Origin: Notospermus geniculatus
Taxonomy: Eukaryota; Nemertea; Pilidiophora; Heteronemertea; Lineidae
Reading direction: 5' to 3'
Length of the DNA stretch: 64,000 bases
Assembly: GCA_002633025.1 (NCBI GenBank)
Contig: NMRB01001274.1
Coordinates: 16,112 to 80,111 of the forward strand
The position numbers were made by a program, and so were the translations under genes. The notes under the pieces were generated by a model. The model saw only the letters and a program-made list of their open reading frames with translations, was not told where the DNA came from and ran no database searches. Below, one piece after another: positions 33,040 through 46,600 of the stretch (the first letter of the stretch is position 1; each line of letters begins with the position of its first letter).

Positions 33040-33290
33040 CTCGATGCGGCAGGGGTGTTTTTATAAAGTCGACTGACCCGGATAAATGACGAGTCGACAG
33101 TGTTGGGTCAGTCAACTTTACCCCTACCGCATCGAGATTTGCCGCACATGTGCGCCTATCTTTAGGCTTGGCGCACGTTGACGGCAAATCTCAATGCGGT
33201 AGGGGTGTTTGACAAGTACAGCAGCGTTGGGTCAGTCGACTTTAAAAACACCCCTGCCGCATTGAGATTTGCCGTCAATATGCGCATAGC
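33040..33290. repeat. Array of nested palindromes
   Basis: ATCTCGATGCGGCAGGGGTG, GGGTCAGTC(A/G)ACTTTA and CCCCT(A/G)CCGCAT(C/T)GAGAT recur alternately in both orientations, so that two hairpins share a central arm. There is no ORF. Confidence 0.65.
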
Positions 33291-33386
33291 TTTAACACGT
33301 GCGCTCTGCGGAGTTCGTATGACGTCATAAGGTAACAGATCACCCTGGGAGATTGAAGACGAATGGCCTAAGTTGAGGGATCCAAG

Positions 33387-33438
33387 GGGGCGGGGGAAGG
33401 GGAGGGAGAGGGAGGGAGGGAGGGAAGGAAGGGGGAGG
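33387..33438. repeat. Purine (G/A) tract
   Basis: About 50 bases consisting almost only of G and A on the + strand with many GGG runs (GGGGCGGGGGAAGGGGAGGG and onward). It could adopt triplex or quadruplex structure. Confidence 0.6.
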
Positions 33439-33439
33439 G

Positions 33440-35146
33440 GTCCAAAAGTTAAAACAAAACAGAACTTCAAGTACATCAAACACAAATAGTAATGGCGTTA
33501 CTCACAACATGTGATATCTGAAACCACTAACACTTTACCTCGAATGACCTATGCTAGTAGCGTAGTGTTTGATATCATACCTGAATTAACTGCAGTGAAC
33601 GCAACAGGCCGGCGCAACCCTGACCTGACGTGATTCCTGGTAATAGGATCTCACCTGCATCATCATGGATATCATCAGATAGCTCGTAAATCAAACATAG
33701 GTTAGGCCTACCTCCACGCTAGGCATCCGCGGCTCTTATCTCTTTACCACTTTGCCATGGATATAGCAACAGTTGCTTCCAGTTAAATTAGGTAAGTACG
33801 TGAATTGTTCAATTTAGCAGATTTTAGGCCTTCTTCTACATGTTCTAGGAGTGTTGACGGATACTGTAGGCCTAATCGGCCGCCGCAAGTCAAGGAGAGG
33901 CCACACCGGCAGGAACACGTTGCTTATAAGCTCCAGATGCCAGAGACTTCATTTGCATCAACGTTTTCAATTTCTCTTCCTTTAAAGTGCCACTGTATTC
34001 ATGAGGTATGCCTCAGTAATATCGCCCCCTGGCGGCGGAATCTGGAACCAACGTGATAAAACTGGTGTCCTGCCCAACCCATACATAGCCAGTGGCACCA
34101 AGGCTGGACTGATACTATGTTGAAACCTTAGCTGACAAAAATGGCCGCCATCCTTTTCCTCAGTTGAGAAATTCAAGGCGCTGTTATAGCGTGGCAAACC
34201 TTTATCAAGTAAGGCACCATACTTCAACTCATTCTTGTGTGTGACAACAGTCTCAGTGCCTAATTGGTAACTTAGATCATTTAAAATAGATAGGTTTGAA
34301 CAGTCTTGTGGAGCAAGCATAAACGAGGTTGCCTAAAAGTAAAAGGTATACCGGTAATACGTCGGCCGCCACGAGACAGAAATCTAATGCGTACAGTGGT
34401 GCTTTAATTGCAAAGGGTTGCGGATAAGAAATGAAACTAGGCCTAAATCGAGAACCTGAAAGAGAAAGAGTTGGTCAAGGTCAGGAGAAGAGGTTGGCTG
34501 CATCCCAGTAGGCCTATTTACCTGAAACATCTCTTCATAATGGTAATGTTATCGATGGAGTAACAGGTGCCAACTCTCATTAAGTAGACACATCATTAGA
34601 CGGCCACCCGAACTCAAGATATTCAAGGGCGAACTTGAATATTGGGAGGTTTACAAATCAAACGATAAACGTACACGTTAACGACAACGTTATTTTTGTA
34701 CCAAAAATGCAATATAAACTCTGGTTAATGTGTAGTATGAAAAATAACGTTGTCGTAAAGTTTTACGTTATCGTTTGATTTCTAAACCTCCCTAGTAGAT
34801 GTTACGGTAGGTTATGATTACCATGGTACATGTAGGCCTACTTTGCTAACTACATTGCTAACGCAATAGTTTGTCCAAACTATGCTTGCCTGCGTACGTT
34901 AGTTTGACCCCCAGTCACCAGAGGGCCAATCCAAACAATTCGATCATCCATCGTGTCGGCCTACTGTTTTAAATCACGGCGTTGGATGATAGTCATGATG
35001 ATTGGTGGTTGGCCTAATTCAGGTCATCAGCAGTTATTATAGCTTATTACTAGGCCTACATGATATCGCGGATGGATGTTGAATTACGCGTACAAATATG
35101 CAATGGCCAAGGCTGAAGCCGGGAGCAGGTCTAGGCCTAACTCAAG
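33440..35146. other. Repeat-bearing intergenic DNA
   Basis: No gene was recognised. A repeat at 34060-34160 (CCCAACCCATACATAGCC, CTGACAAAAATGGCCGCC) recurs at about 57590-57690, and a Rep-B hairpin lies at 34644-34794. Confidence 0.4.
34644..34794. mobile_element. Rep-B hairpin MITE, full copy
   Basis: Both arms present: GGGAGGTTTACAAATCAAAC at left and GTTTGATTTCTAAACCTCCC at right, with the internal ACGACAACGTTATTTT and its inverse. Confidence 0.75.
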
Positions 35147-35224
35147 TCTGCACTAGGATCAGTGATAAAGTGGGATGCACATTTCATGTTTACAACAAGT
35201 GACTTGCTGGATTTGAGTGATCAG
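35147..35224 (+). CDS. Possible 26-codon exon upstream of second plakin-like exon (low confidence)
   Basis: Open between an AG (CTCAAG) and donor CAG/GTAGGT, phase 0 at both ends, encoding KWDAHFMFTTSDLLDLSDQ at its end. Phase fits the plakin-like exon at 35995. There is no family support. Confidence 0.25.
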
Positions 35225-35649
35225 GTAGGTTTTTCTGTAGGAGTTTTTCAGGGAGGGTCCACTACCACGACCAACCCAATTTTGACAACAGTTCCCGCGC
35301 TTTTCAGGCAACCTGAGCGACGAAGTACACGAATTCCTCACATCAACAGCCGTGATTGCTTTGAGAGCTCCGGTTGCCCACATGTAGCCGTAAAATGTAA
35401 TCGAAAGCTTTGTCGGTGGCCTACTTAACCATGTTAACGCAAGCAAAAATTCGTAACATATCGACTGAAACAAAATAATGGACGAAATCATGTCTGCTGG
35501 ATATTGAATTCGAAGAGATAGGTAGGCCTAGTATAAAACAGTGCCTGGTCGCTTCGCCTTCGGGTAGCTTTTTGCCAGCACTCGGTATCCTCTCGTGTGG
35601 GGTATGGCACCCTGAGAATCTCAGGTCGTTTCGGTCGTAGGCCCTACCC

Positions 35650-35870
35650 CTCCCTCCAGTGGCGAGATTTTGTAACGTTACAAAATCTCACCAGTGAGTG
35701 GTGAGATTTTGTAACGTTACAAAATCTCTCCAGTGGTGAGATTTTGTAACGTTTTTGCCGTTTAGGCCCTCTTCCCTTTTTACCAGGGAGTGGAGATAAA
35801 TTGTAACTTAGGTTTGTTACAAAAAATCTCCTGGCGATAAAGTGTAACTTTCATGTGTTACAAANTCAGG
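35650..35870. repeat. Tandem palindromes around GTAACGTTAC
   Basis: GTGAGATTTTGTAACGTTAC and its inverse occur three times, followed by diverged versions (TTGTAACTTAGGTTTGTTAC, GTGTAACTTTCATGTGTTAC). One undetermined base lies at about 35866. Confidence 0.65.
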
Positions 35871-35929
35871 TTGTGAAGTAATACATGTACATGTACAAAC
35901 CGACCAGGTACCATTTCACATTCACAAAT

Positions 35930-37320
35930 TTCTGAAGCATGATTTGTTGTTCACACTGCTGGTTTTATTCGTCCATCTTATATTTTTCTTGCAGGAGGAA
36001 ACCCACGTATGGGAGGAAACCGAATACCACAGCTCGAGGGAGTCGGTCCGAAAATTTATCATATCGGGTGTGGCGGATCCCAGGGAAGAAACGCCTGATT
36101 TCATGAGTCTCCACGAGGCAGTAGCCAGGGGTATCATCAATGAAAGGAGGGGACTTTATATCAACCCTGCAACAAGGGTCTCCATGCCCATACCCGAGGC
36201 AATGAACAAGGGATTTATCAAGGTGGATTTTACATACTGATACTAAGGGCTTTGTTTGTGCATAAAATGTTGCTACACATGATTTTCATCGGTTTCGGGT
36301 GTTGTGTGCTTCTTTTTCGTCCTGAGAGGAATCGTAAGTCGGAACTTTCGGAATCGACCAACTTCTGATGACTGCTGTTGCTGGTCCCAACAGATCCGGA
36401 TCTCGACTGCGACTGTCCCATAAAGACGAAACAGCCAGTGTTTCCGCAGGGGGGGGGGCGAGGGGGGATGATCCCCTCCTAAAAAATTTCAAGGAGGGGA
36501 TATCCCCCCTCAAGTTTGCAGACTAACCTTTTTCAAATATCACTACATTTATTTTCACTTCAGTAGTGTTTTTCTTTAATTCGTTACATTTCAAATGCAA
36601 TTTTCATGCAGAAGGAAGACTAATTTTGCATTTTGGGGTGTAAAAATGACTCTGGAGGCCATTTTTAACAAAAAAAAAACCAAGAAATGAAAAATAAAAA
36701 AAATTTTGTTTGATTTTTTTCTCCCCCTTCCTTGACAATCCTGGCGGAATCCCTGTCAGCGGTTGCTATTTTAAGTAGAATTTCTTGACAGATAGATCAA
36801 GTTCTTTCGAAATCTCCCTCAATCTGTTCACATGTTAGTTTTGCATTTACTCCCGCCCACTATCAGACGATTTCGACTCGTGTTGCCCGCCCTATGGCTC
36901 ATTATATTCGCAGCAACGAAAAGAAACGAAATCTGAAGGGAGTACTCATTATTTGTGAACTCAAATAGGAGCTGTCAGTGAGTTGACCAATAGGTGCCAC
37001 TACAGCCCAAATAAATGCATAACGGACCCGTTCATGCTTCATTGAGTACCAATAAAGATAACTTTCTTTTGTATTGGTCCGCTAGAACTGTGCTGCCATC
37101 TTTTGGCAATACGCGCGGCTGACTGCTCCTATTAGATTGTGATGCCTGCATCAAAGGTAGTAAGCATCAATCTCGTCTCCTGTCTACCCAAATACATGTA
37201 CGTACGTCATTGAGAATTTGGATGTTGTGTACGGAAATTCCAGAAAAGTGTTACATGCACTTGTGTATTAATATAGAGTTTTCGCGAAGCCCCCGAAAGG
37301 CCAACGCGAACGTCTATCCT
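35930..37320. repeat. Segmental duplication copy 2 (with plakin-like exon)
   Basis: Counterpart of 30540-32460. It lacks the 456-bp TA-flanked MITE and a short stretch (about 31768-31850) and ends inside a truncated Rep-A element. It includes a Rep-C element at 36966-37136. Confidence 0.8.
35995..36240 (+). CDS. Plakin-repeat-like terminal exon, copy 2
   Basis: Same 82-codon length and frame as copy 1 with the same acceptor (TTTCTTGCAG) and stop. Only one amino-acid difference is obvious near the start (THVWEE versus THAWEE). Both copies are intact. Without upstream exons I cannot tell which is used, or whether one is an allelic assembly duplicate. Confidence 0.5.
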   Translation, partial: EETHVWEETEYHSSRESVRKFIISGVADPREETPDFMSLHEAVARGIINERRGLYINPATRVSMPIPEAMNKGFIKVDFTY

Positions 37321-37423
37321 AATACAAAAACAACAGTGCTCTGACATGGCGGACATGCATGGTGGTGATACGGGTGACATCGGTGGGGAATTTTTGTTAT
37401 TTTTTGCATTTTTGGGGGGTATA

Positions 37424-37588
37424 TGATAAATATAAAACCACACTCGTGAGATTTCCGAGGAAGCAGAACACACTCGTGATGATCTTTTGCCCGGAACCCC
37501 CTCGACCTTCGGTCTCGGGGGTTCCTGGCAAAAGATCACCACTCGTGTGTTCTGCTACCTCGGAAATCCCACTCGTGTGGTTTTATGA
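37424..37588. repeat. Hairpin 50 bp upstream of the iGluR start codon
   Basis: Arms ATAAAACCACACTCGTG...GAACACACTCGTGATGATC...GGAACCCC are inverted at TTCGGTCTCGGGGGTTCC through CACTCGTGTGGTTTTAT. The loop is at about 37500. It lies directly before the receptor ATG at 37638, so it is in the 5' leader or the promoter. Confidence 0.65.
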
Positions 37589-37637
37589 TTGTCCGTTCTT
37601 TCTTTGCAGTAAGTTGACCATTCCATTGCGGACAAAG

Positions 37638-40600
37638 ATGGGGTCTCTGCGGTTCTTCACCATTTTGTTTAGTCTCACCACGTGTGTAATCTCGTCGACA
37701 GATGGCGCTGTATGCAACAGTTCGAGAATCATCAACATTGGTTCGTATTCTGCTGCCGTATTTGTCGGTTGGGTGGGGCGGGTGTATCCGTTTCTCTAAA
37801 ATGCATTTGACATTCCACTTACATGTAGGGCTATAGACATCCTGCGAAAGTCGGCCATTACAGCTCAGAAGGGGTAAACAGTAACCTCGGTCTAGGGGGC
37901 CTAGTGCATTTGTACAGTTGGCTCCTGTGCTTGCCGTCTGCACAATGCACTAGGCCCAAGGTTTGTTTACCCCATCTGTCCTGTCATGTCTGACTTTCCG
38001 CAGGATGTCTATTTCGAAGGAAAATGCGATGTTATCTCCCTTCATTCCAGCCGTGGTCTACCACAATACTACTCACGGTAGCATGGATTGGCCGGCAACG
38101 TTTGCTGATAGTCAGAACATAACGGCAGAGAAAAGTCCGATCCGCGGGAAGGAAGGTTCCTGTTTTTCCCTCAACATGACCTTACACTACATCCCACTTG
38201 AAAACTATTCTTTCGTTTATAGCAAGGAAGGTAACACTCTCGATTTAATTCATCATATTCCGTCATACAGGGTGGCCCCCAAAAAACACAACCCAAACTT
38301 CTACTAAACTTACACCTACATCATTGGTACGTAGGCCTATGGATGGGGAATTTTCTTAGGAGCAAAATGAGACCAAGATTGACCAATTCGTTCAGTAACG
38401 GAATCGGACAAACTTGGTCTCATTTTGCTTCTAAGAAGATTCTCCATCCATCCATACCAATTATAAAGTTAAAAGTTTGGGTTTATAGTCTGATATCAAC
38501 AACGGTAGAGGTGTCATCCGACTTCACACTTTAACCCCAGTCTATCCTGAAACCTTTCAGTAGAACTCAGATGAGCTGCTCATTCAGCGCATACAATCTG
38601 AGCATTTCCGACCGGTACCCATTTATACACCTGGGTGGAGAGAGGCCAGTAAGGCAAAGAGACCTGCCCAAAGTCTCACGCCAGCAGCGGGATTCGAACC
38701 CGGGATCCTCTGACCGCTAGCCGGAGGAGGCCCGAACCACTACACCACCGTGGCTCCTCTACACCACCGTGGCTCCTCTACACCACCGTGGCTCCTCTTA
38801 TTAATTATGTGGGGGCTAGTTGAGTGGAAGTACCATGCGGTTGCGTTTTTTTGGGGGGGGGGGCACCCTATTTTCGAAATCCTGAATTCAGATGATCTCA
38901 ACCTTCGGCCTTTTTGAACACCAAGCAGTCTTTTTTCAGGGCTACATTCCATTCGGCAGTTTGACATTCTCCTTGGACCATATTCTCGTCTCGTGGAAGA
39001 TCTCGCGATATCTGAACAGAAACTGTACTTGATTACATCGCCCGTCGACCTCAGTTTTGAGGAAAGGGTGACCTGGTCACGTGATACGCAATTCCTGTTC
39101 CCTATTTGGCCCCTTTGGTCAGATTTCCTGGCACTTATAAAAGACTACTTGGCCCATATTCGGTTGGAGGAGAAAGTTAGCCGTCTTCATATAGTTTATG
39201 GTGGGAAGTCAAAGAATGTAATTCAAGGTAGGCAAGTTGGGTTAATTTTCTAGGTTTGAGACACTTTGAAGACAATATCTTCAAAGAAATACCCCGTGTC
39301 ATCATGGTGTAGTTTGAAAGTTGCTTCAGTCGTCACACGACAATAGATGAGCTTCGCTAGCAGCGGCCATCTTGCCAAAATTAGGTCATCACCATGGGAA
39401 TTCTTTTCCAGAGTGAGAGATGATTGGTTCTCCCATTCCTAGAGTTGTTACCTATTCAGGACTGTCGGTGTCTTCAAACTGTCCGGCAAAATATGACGTA
39501 ACATTATTCTTTTAGGACGCTCTGCATAACACTTTTTGAACACCAAGCAGTCTTTTTTCAGGGCTACATTCCATTCGGCAGTTTGACATTCTCCTTGGAC
39601 CATATTCTCGTCTCGTGGAAGATCTCGCGATATCTGAACAGAAGCTGTACTTGATTACATCGCCCGTCGACCTTAGTTTTGAGGAAAGGGTGACCTGGTC
39701 ACGTGATACGCAATTCCTGTTCCCTGTTTGGCCCCTTTGGTCAGATTTCCTGGCACTTATAAAAGACTACTTGTCCCATATTCGCTTGGAAGAGAAAGTT
39801 AGCCGTCTTCATATAGTTTATGGTGGGAAGTCGAAGAATGTAATTCAAGGTAGGAAATTTGGGTTAATTTTTCAGGTTTGAGACACTTTGGAGACAATTT
39901 CTTCAAGAAATACCCCATGTCATCATGGTGTAGTTTGAAAGTTGCTTCAGTCGTCACACGACAATAGATGAGCTTCGCTAGCAGCGGCCATCTTGCCACA
40001 AATAGGTCATCACCATGGGAATTCTTTTCCAGAGTGAGAGATGATTGGTTCTCCCATTCCTAATGGGGGAATCACCATGACGAATGCCCAATTTTGGCAA
40101 GATGGCTGCTAGCGAAATTCATCTGTAAACACCCCTGAAAGGGCCCACCTCCCTTGCTATGACTTTACTGCTTAAACACATTGAAAGGACCATACTGCTG
40201 CAGGTTAAAATCTGTGCAACAGGTTACCTTGCAATCTCTTAATGTGAGGTAGGCCTATACTCCTCTAAAATGAGCTGGTGTTGGCAGCGGAGATGAAGAC
40301 GCTCCTCATGAGATTTGTCAGCATACTACGGTATAGTAGCTCGAACCTGCGACCTCCAGTCCGCTTGTGCTTGTCAACAGACCATCCAAGAGTGGGGGAC
40401 GTATGCCACGCGAGGGGTCACATATAAAGGAGATACAAGCAAAGAATATGAAATGGAAATCGGGTTTCTAAGGTGGGGGACGGTAGTTTTTCCACCTCGA
40501 CTGAACCCGACCCTTGTGGAGAAATGCTTTGCCTTGAGAACTCCATCTTTCCAGCTGCCAACAAACTGCATTCCATCCTTAGCCGAGATGCTCTTTTCGA

Positions 40601-43600
40601 CTCGGTCGGGCTGACATATTTCACCAGATACGATCCACGAGAGCCGGTCACACACGACAGGAGGAAACTCCTAGGCCAGGATAATCCTATCATGACTGAG
40701 GCCTACCTTCTGGATTACGGCATAGATAATGATGCTAGCGACCTCGTGATTGGCTGTTTTGATTTGGAGGATTTGACTCCCTTCATGCGCTTGGTAAGAA
40801 AATGACCGGAGTAACGTTGAGTGTTTCCTATCTCATGTTCCACTTCTACTATTGACAGAATGAACTACGACTTGACAATAGGGGACACGCAGAGAAACGT
40901 GTCGATCTGTCTGCCAGCGTTTCCCAGACAAGAAGGGGACACACTGACATATAGAAACACCAGCATATTGTTACACCTCTCCACAGTCTGTACTGCAGCG
41001 CTTGAAACGGAGCGTGTATCTAGAGATCCACTATCCTCTGTTGATTGATTGTCGAAATCTTGCAGTGTAGGCCTAATGCTTCCATTTCAAGACCGTATGA
41101 ACCTACTGGTCAACATTCCATTCCATCAATGCCTACTAGGGTAGGAAGCTTTTTACCGGGGATAATCTTTCCTTCTACACCAGGAATGATATTCCAAAGG
41201 TTGAAGATGCTAACGACATTATTCTATTCCAGTTTGCGGGCAAGCATCTGAATCTGGACAGATCAAGCCTGAAGTGGTTTATTGCTAACATGGTGTACAC
41301 GACCAGCTGGGAGGATTTCTCCGACCTCGGATTTGACTACTCCTTAGTGAGGATAGCCAGCTATTCGAGGGATCATTACGGTCGTGGGGTCAACAGGCTG
41401 GCTGCCGAGGACGCGTTGGCTGCCCTGGAGATGGCGCTGAAGTCACTGGACAGTGAGGTAGGGGGCCATTTCACCCTTCCGGCGAAGGAAATCATACCGG
41501 GGTTGTCTGGTCGTCTTGGACATTTTCAGGAAGGGGGCGCTCTACCTTGTTGGTTTGCACTTGACAATTCAAGGACCCTACGTCTAGCGTCCATCGCACT
41601 TGCGACTGGCAGCAACTCGGGTAACATCCGGGGCGTTGAGACTCGATTTCGTTCAGAAAATTGGCACTGATTAGTCGCCGTCGCAAGCCCGCATGCATCA
41701 CAGCGACTGAACGAAACTGGGTAGGCCTACAACTAGTCGCTAGAAAGTTGAACATGTGCAACTTGCGGCGACTGGTGATTTCTCAGTTCCAGCAACTGGC
41801 GACTGATCATTCGCCTCCAGTTCCAGCTAGATCCTCCTAGTCGCCAGTAGCTCAGTGGCGACAAGTTGTATCCAGTCACAAGTGCGATGTACATGTACTA
41901 ATATGCTAGGCTTTAGTCTCAAATTGAAAGAAAATGTTCCTTTGCTGATGTTTCATAGCAAACCGCAGGATACAGTCGGTGTTTTCCATCTTCAGCCAGT
42001 GAAGAGCGAGGTCATCAGTACCGCGTTGCGAGCTGTCGACGTCCCTAACGCCAAAATCGGGCAGAGGTTGAAGTTTGATGAGAACAGTTACAGGACTGGT
42101 TACTCTGTAACCGTCAGGAATATGCATGAGACGCTTCTTTCCTCTAAACCGGTAAGTGAGACTGGTAATAGGAGCAGTCAGCCGCGCGTATTGCCAAAAG
42201 ATGGCAGCAAAGTTCTAGTGGACCAATACACAGGAAAATCCACGTGATTGGTGCTCGATCAAGAATGACTGGGTCCGCTATATGCATTTTAATTGGGCCG
42301 TGGTGACACCTATTGGTCAACTCACTGACAGCTCCTATTAGCGATAAGCATCCCCTTCCCTACGGCCACTGACAGGCCGTCATTACGTCTCAACTTCATT
42401 CATGGAGGTGAATCATAATTGAAGGAACGCACGACAACGGAACGCAATCTATAGGGAGTGTTCATTATTTGTGAACCAGTAACGAGTTACGAAGATTGTA
42501 CATGTCAATCTTGCATCGGACTGCAGACCCAGGGTGATTTAGGTACCATATCACGTGACTATGGTAGTCACGCGGCCATACATCGCACAATGGACGAACC
42601 TCAAATAGGCCTACATCACGCCCAGCGTTTGCAAACCACCAAGGGGAGCAACAGGTATAATGATGGAAATTTAGGCCGAATATTTCTTGCGATTTGTGTC
42701 CGGTACTTGCGGCCCGCGGATATTTCTGTAAACGAGAGGCCTATTCCACGCCCCGCTGACCTCTGGAACCAGGCACTAGACAACAAGCCTGTCTGCTGAC
42801 TGAACACCAACATGGACATCTAATTTATTATGAATTGATTTGATTTAAATAAAATTTAATGACCAATCCGGAACACTGAGGCGGAAATTTACTGCCATAT
42901 CCAGCCGATGAATCAACGGCTCACGTGGTCTGCGAAGGCACTAGGCCTACGTTAAAATTATTTTATGATAAACAGGATAATGTCAGTTTTATCTTTAAAA
43001 GTTCTTACGAATATCAGCGCCAGAACTAAGACACCATTGGAGACCGTCTCACTGACCTAACTAGCAGAATGTACGTTTAACTTTCAGTCTAATGATTCAC
43101 AAATATTTGGAGAGAGAGAATTCGAGGCAGTTCCAGAGGTTAGTGGAATGTCTGGTGGCGGGAATGATATGAATGGCTTCAGCCGAAGTTTTGGTGTGTG
43201 CGTCGACGATGGCGACTGTCGCTTTGGCATCTGTGTACAATGTACCTCACTATAGCCCTTTTTAAGCAAGGTTCATTGGCACACGGATCCGATCCGTTTC
43301 AAGTCCGTTTGCCCCTAGTTTTCCGGATACGACAACGCTGAAGTCCAATTGATAGATTTTTTACGGACCTGAGTCGGACCAATTCCGTGTGCCAATGAAC
43401 CTTGCTTTACGCGTTGTCGGTTCTATCCGGTTCGAGGCCAGTTCACTTGCTTTTTGTACCCTGAAAAACCCGGTGCGACCTGTACTATTCTTGTCCTTCC
43501 CTTTTCACGGTATAAAAAGTAAGTGAACTGGCCTGGCTGCCATTACACCCCCGAAATGCATCTACAATATTCATTGTCCTTCGCCAGTCTTCGGCAAATT

Positions 43601-46600
43601 AGTCATACCTGGGCCCATATTCATAAAACTACTTAAGTCTAAATGTGACACTTATCCTTTGTTCAACACAAAAGATAAGTATCACACTTAAGTATGTTTA
43701 TGAATATGGACCCTGGGGCCGTATGCATAAAACATCTTAAGTGTAAGATTTCCCTTATCTTTTGTTTGGAACAATAGTTTAAGGGAAATTTTTCACTTAA
43801 GATGTTTTACGCATATGGGCCCTGGTCCAGTATTTATAGGGCGAGGTCAATGAGGTTCCCCTTGTATCCTTTCAGCAAGGGAAGTGGACCAGCCAAGGCC
43901 GCGGCAATCCAGGACGATACGAACACTTCGGCAACAACGCTACAGAGGCAGTCAGGGTGGTCGCCGTCTTGGTAGGTGGAAAATCATGAAGGGATACTCT
44001 AAAATCGTATCTAAACGGTCACTTCATTAACTTGGTAATCCCGCCCACAAGGTAAATAGGCACTACCTTAGTCTTTATGAAGCTAATGTGCAAGGCCTAG
44101 CTGCACAACTGGTTGACATGTGCGGACGACTCCATGTAAACACTTTGTTCTGACATCAAGAGCAGAGACGTCTTCGCTCGGATACAGCCGTACGATTTCA
44201 CTTTTTAGGAGCATCCTTTCGTTAGGTTGAAGAAAGACATCCAGGGTGTCCTTAAAGGCAACCAGCGGTTTGAGGGCATCGTGGTAGACATCTTGAGGGA
44301 GGTGGCCATTATATTTCTACGCCAGCAGAAGCCGTTTGACTATGAGATATACGCTGTTCCTGATGGGAAGTACGGGATGAGACACCCGAATGGCAGCTGG
44401 GATGGTGTCTTCAGGGAACTGAAAGAGGATGTAAGTCCAAATTAATCGATTTTGCCGCAAATTTTATCCATTTCGTCCGTGGAAGAGTTGTCATGATTTC
44501 GTAAAGCCCGCAGCACACCAGGCGATATCGCAAGCGAGCTAATCGCCACCGATCTTCTCACCAGCCACAACAGACTAGGCGATATTGCTATTGGTATTGT
44601 TCGATCCGAGCATCGCTGGCGAGAAGATTCCACGCAACAGCTGATTTCGCTCCCTTGCAATATCGCCTGGTGTGCCGTCATAAAATTGACTTGATATTTC
44701 ACACATATACTTTAACATATAAAAATGGTCTCACAACAATCAAAACTTCTCTTCATGGAAATAAACGGGTGACTTTGAGAGCAAAACTGCCCTGATCCCA
44801 CCTCGACTCAAACCTTCGAGAAAGGTTTTGCCATGAGAACTCTATCTTTCCAGCTGCCAACAAACTGCATTCCATCCTCAGCCGAGATGCTCTTTTCGAC
44901 TCGGTCGGGCTGACATATTTCACCAGATATGATCCACGAGAGCCGGTCACACACGACAGGAGGAAACTCCTAGGCCAGGATAATCCTATCATGACTGAGG
45001 CCTACCTTCTGGATTACGGCATAGATAATGATGCTAGCGACCTCGTGATTGGCTGTTTTGATTTGGAGGATTTGACTCCCTTTATGCGATTGGTAAGAAG
45101 ATGACTTGTGTAACGTTTTTGATGTTCCCCATCTGTAAATGTCCCCCTTCTTTCTACTGTATGACAGAATGAGCTGCGACTTGACAATAGGGGATACACA
45201 GAGAAATGTGTCGATCTATCTGCCAGCGTTTCCCAAACAAGAAGGGGGACACTGACATATAGATTACTAGCAGATTTGTTACATCTCTCCACAGCCTGTA
45301 CTGCAGGCAGCACTTGAAACTGAGCGTGTACTATAAGTATCTAGATCCATCATTCTCTGTGAGTGGATTGTCAAAATCTTGCCGTGAATGTGTCCATATT
45401 GCAAACTGTAGCGTTCACCATTCCATTCTATCATTGCCTACTCGTTTACACATGCAACTTTTTATATGCAACTTTATGCAACTTGTTGCATAAACCTGAT
45501 GAGACCAAAAATTTCATCAAAGTTGCATGTGTAAACGGGCATGCAACTTGTTGCAACTAACTACTGCAACTTGTTGCAAATTTAGGATCCAGATCCTATT
45601 TTCTGGTGAAGTTGCAACAAGTTGCACGTCGCTGGCCAATGAGAATACAGCAAAAAATCATGTGACGTCTACTAAAGCCAAAATGGCTGCCGAAGAAAGG
45701 ATTCCCGCCAAAATTCCTGCAACTTGTTGCGAACTTCTGCAACTTATCGCACTGGATGTTGCAATGTGTAAACGGTCACAGGTAGACTGCAACAAGTTGC
45801 AGGTTGCAGCAACTTGCAACTTGGTGCAACCTAGTGTAAACCGCCCTTGGTAGGACGCTTTTTACCGGAGATAATCTTTCCTTCTACACCAGGAATGATA
45901 TTCCTATAGGACATGTAGGATGAAGATGCTAGCGACATTATTCCATTCCAGTTTGCGGGCAAGCATCTGAATCTTGACAGATCAAGCCTGAAGTGGTTTA
46001 TTGCTAACATGGTGTACACGACCAGCTGGGAGGATTTCTCCGACCTCGGATTCGACTACTCCTTAGTGAGGATAGCCAGCTATTCGAGGGATCATTACGG
46101 TCGTGGGGTCAACAGGCTGGCTGCCGAGGACGCGTTGGCTGCCCTGGAGATGGCGCTGAAGTCACTTGACAATGAGGTAGGGGGCCATTTCACCCTTCCG
46201 GCGAAGGAAATCATACCGGGGTTGTCTGGTCGTAATTTGGACATTTTCATGAAGGGGACGCTCTATCCGTTGATTTGCAATTACATTCGACGATTCAAGG
46301 ACCTTAAGCCTAGCGTCCATCGCACTTGCGACTGGCAGCAACTCAGGTAATATCCAGGGTGTTGAGACTCGATTTCGTTCAGAAAACTGGCACTGATTAG
46401 TCCGTCGCAAGCCCACATACATCACCGCGACTGAACGAAACTGGATACAACCGGTCGCTACAAAGTTGAACATGTGCAACTCGCGGCAACTGGTGATTTC
46501 TCAGTTCCAGCAAGTCGCAATTGTGCGTAGGCTACATCGACCGTTTCTGGCGACTGATCAGTTGCCTCCAGTTTCAGGTATTTCCTCCCAGTCGCCAGCT

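Noticed and set aside
33982-34320. Minus-strand 112-residue open frame
   Set aside because: Part of it is an interspersed repeat also found at 57.6 kb, and there are no domain or splice signals.
41458-41670. Read-through of iGluR exon 5 into the following 200 bases
   Set aside because: The open frame enters a foldback repeat, and the two blocks differ there by frameshifts. The GAG/GTAGGG donor matches the next acceptor phase.
45527-45853. Open frame rich in Cys/Asn/Leu
   Set aside because: Translation of the GCAACTTGTTGCA repeat insertion.
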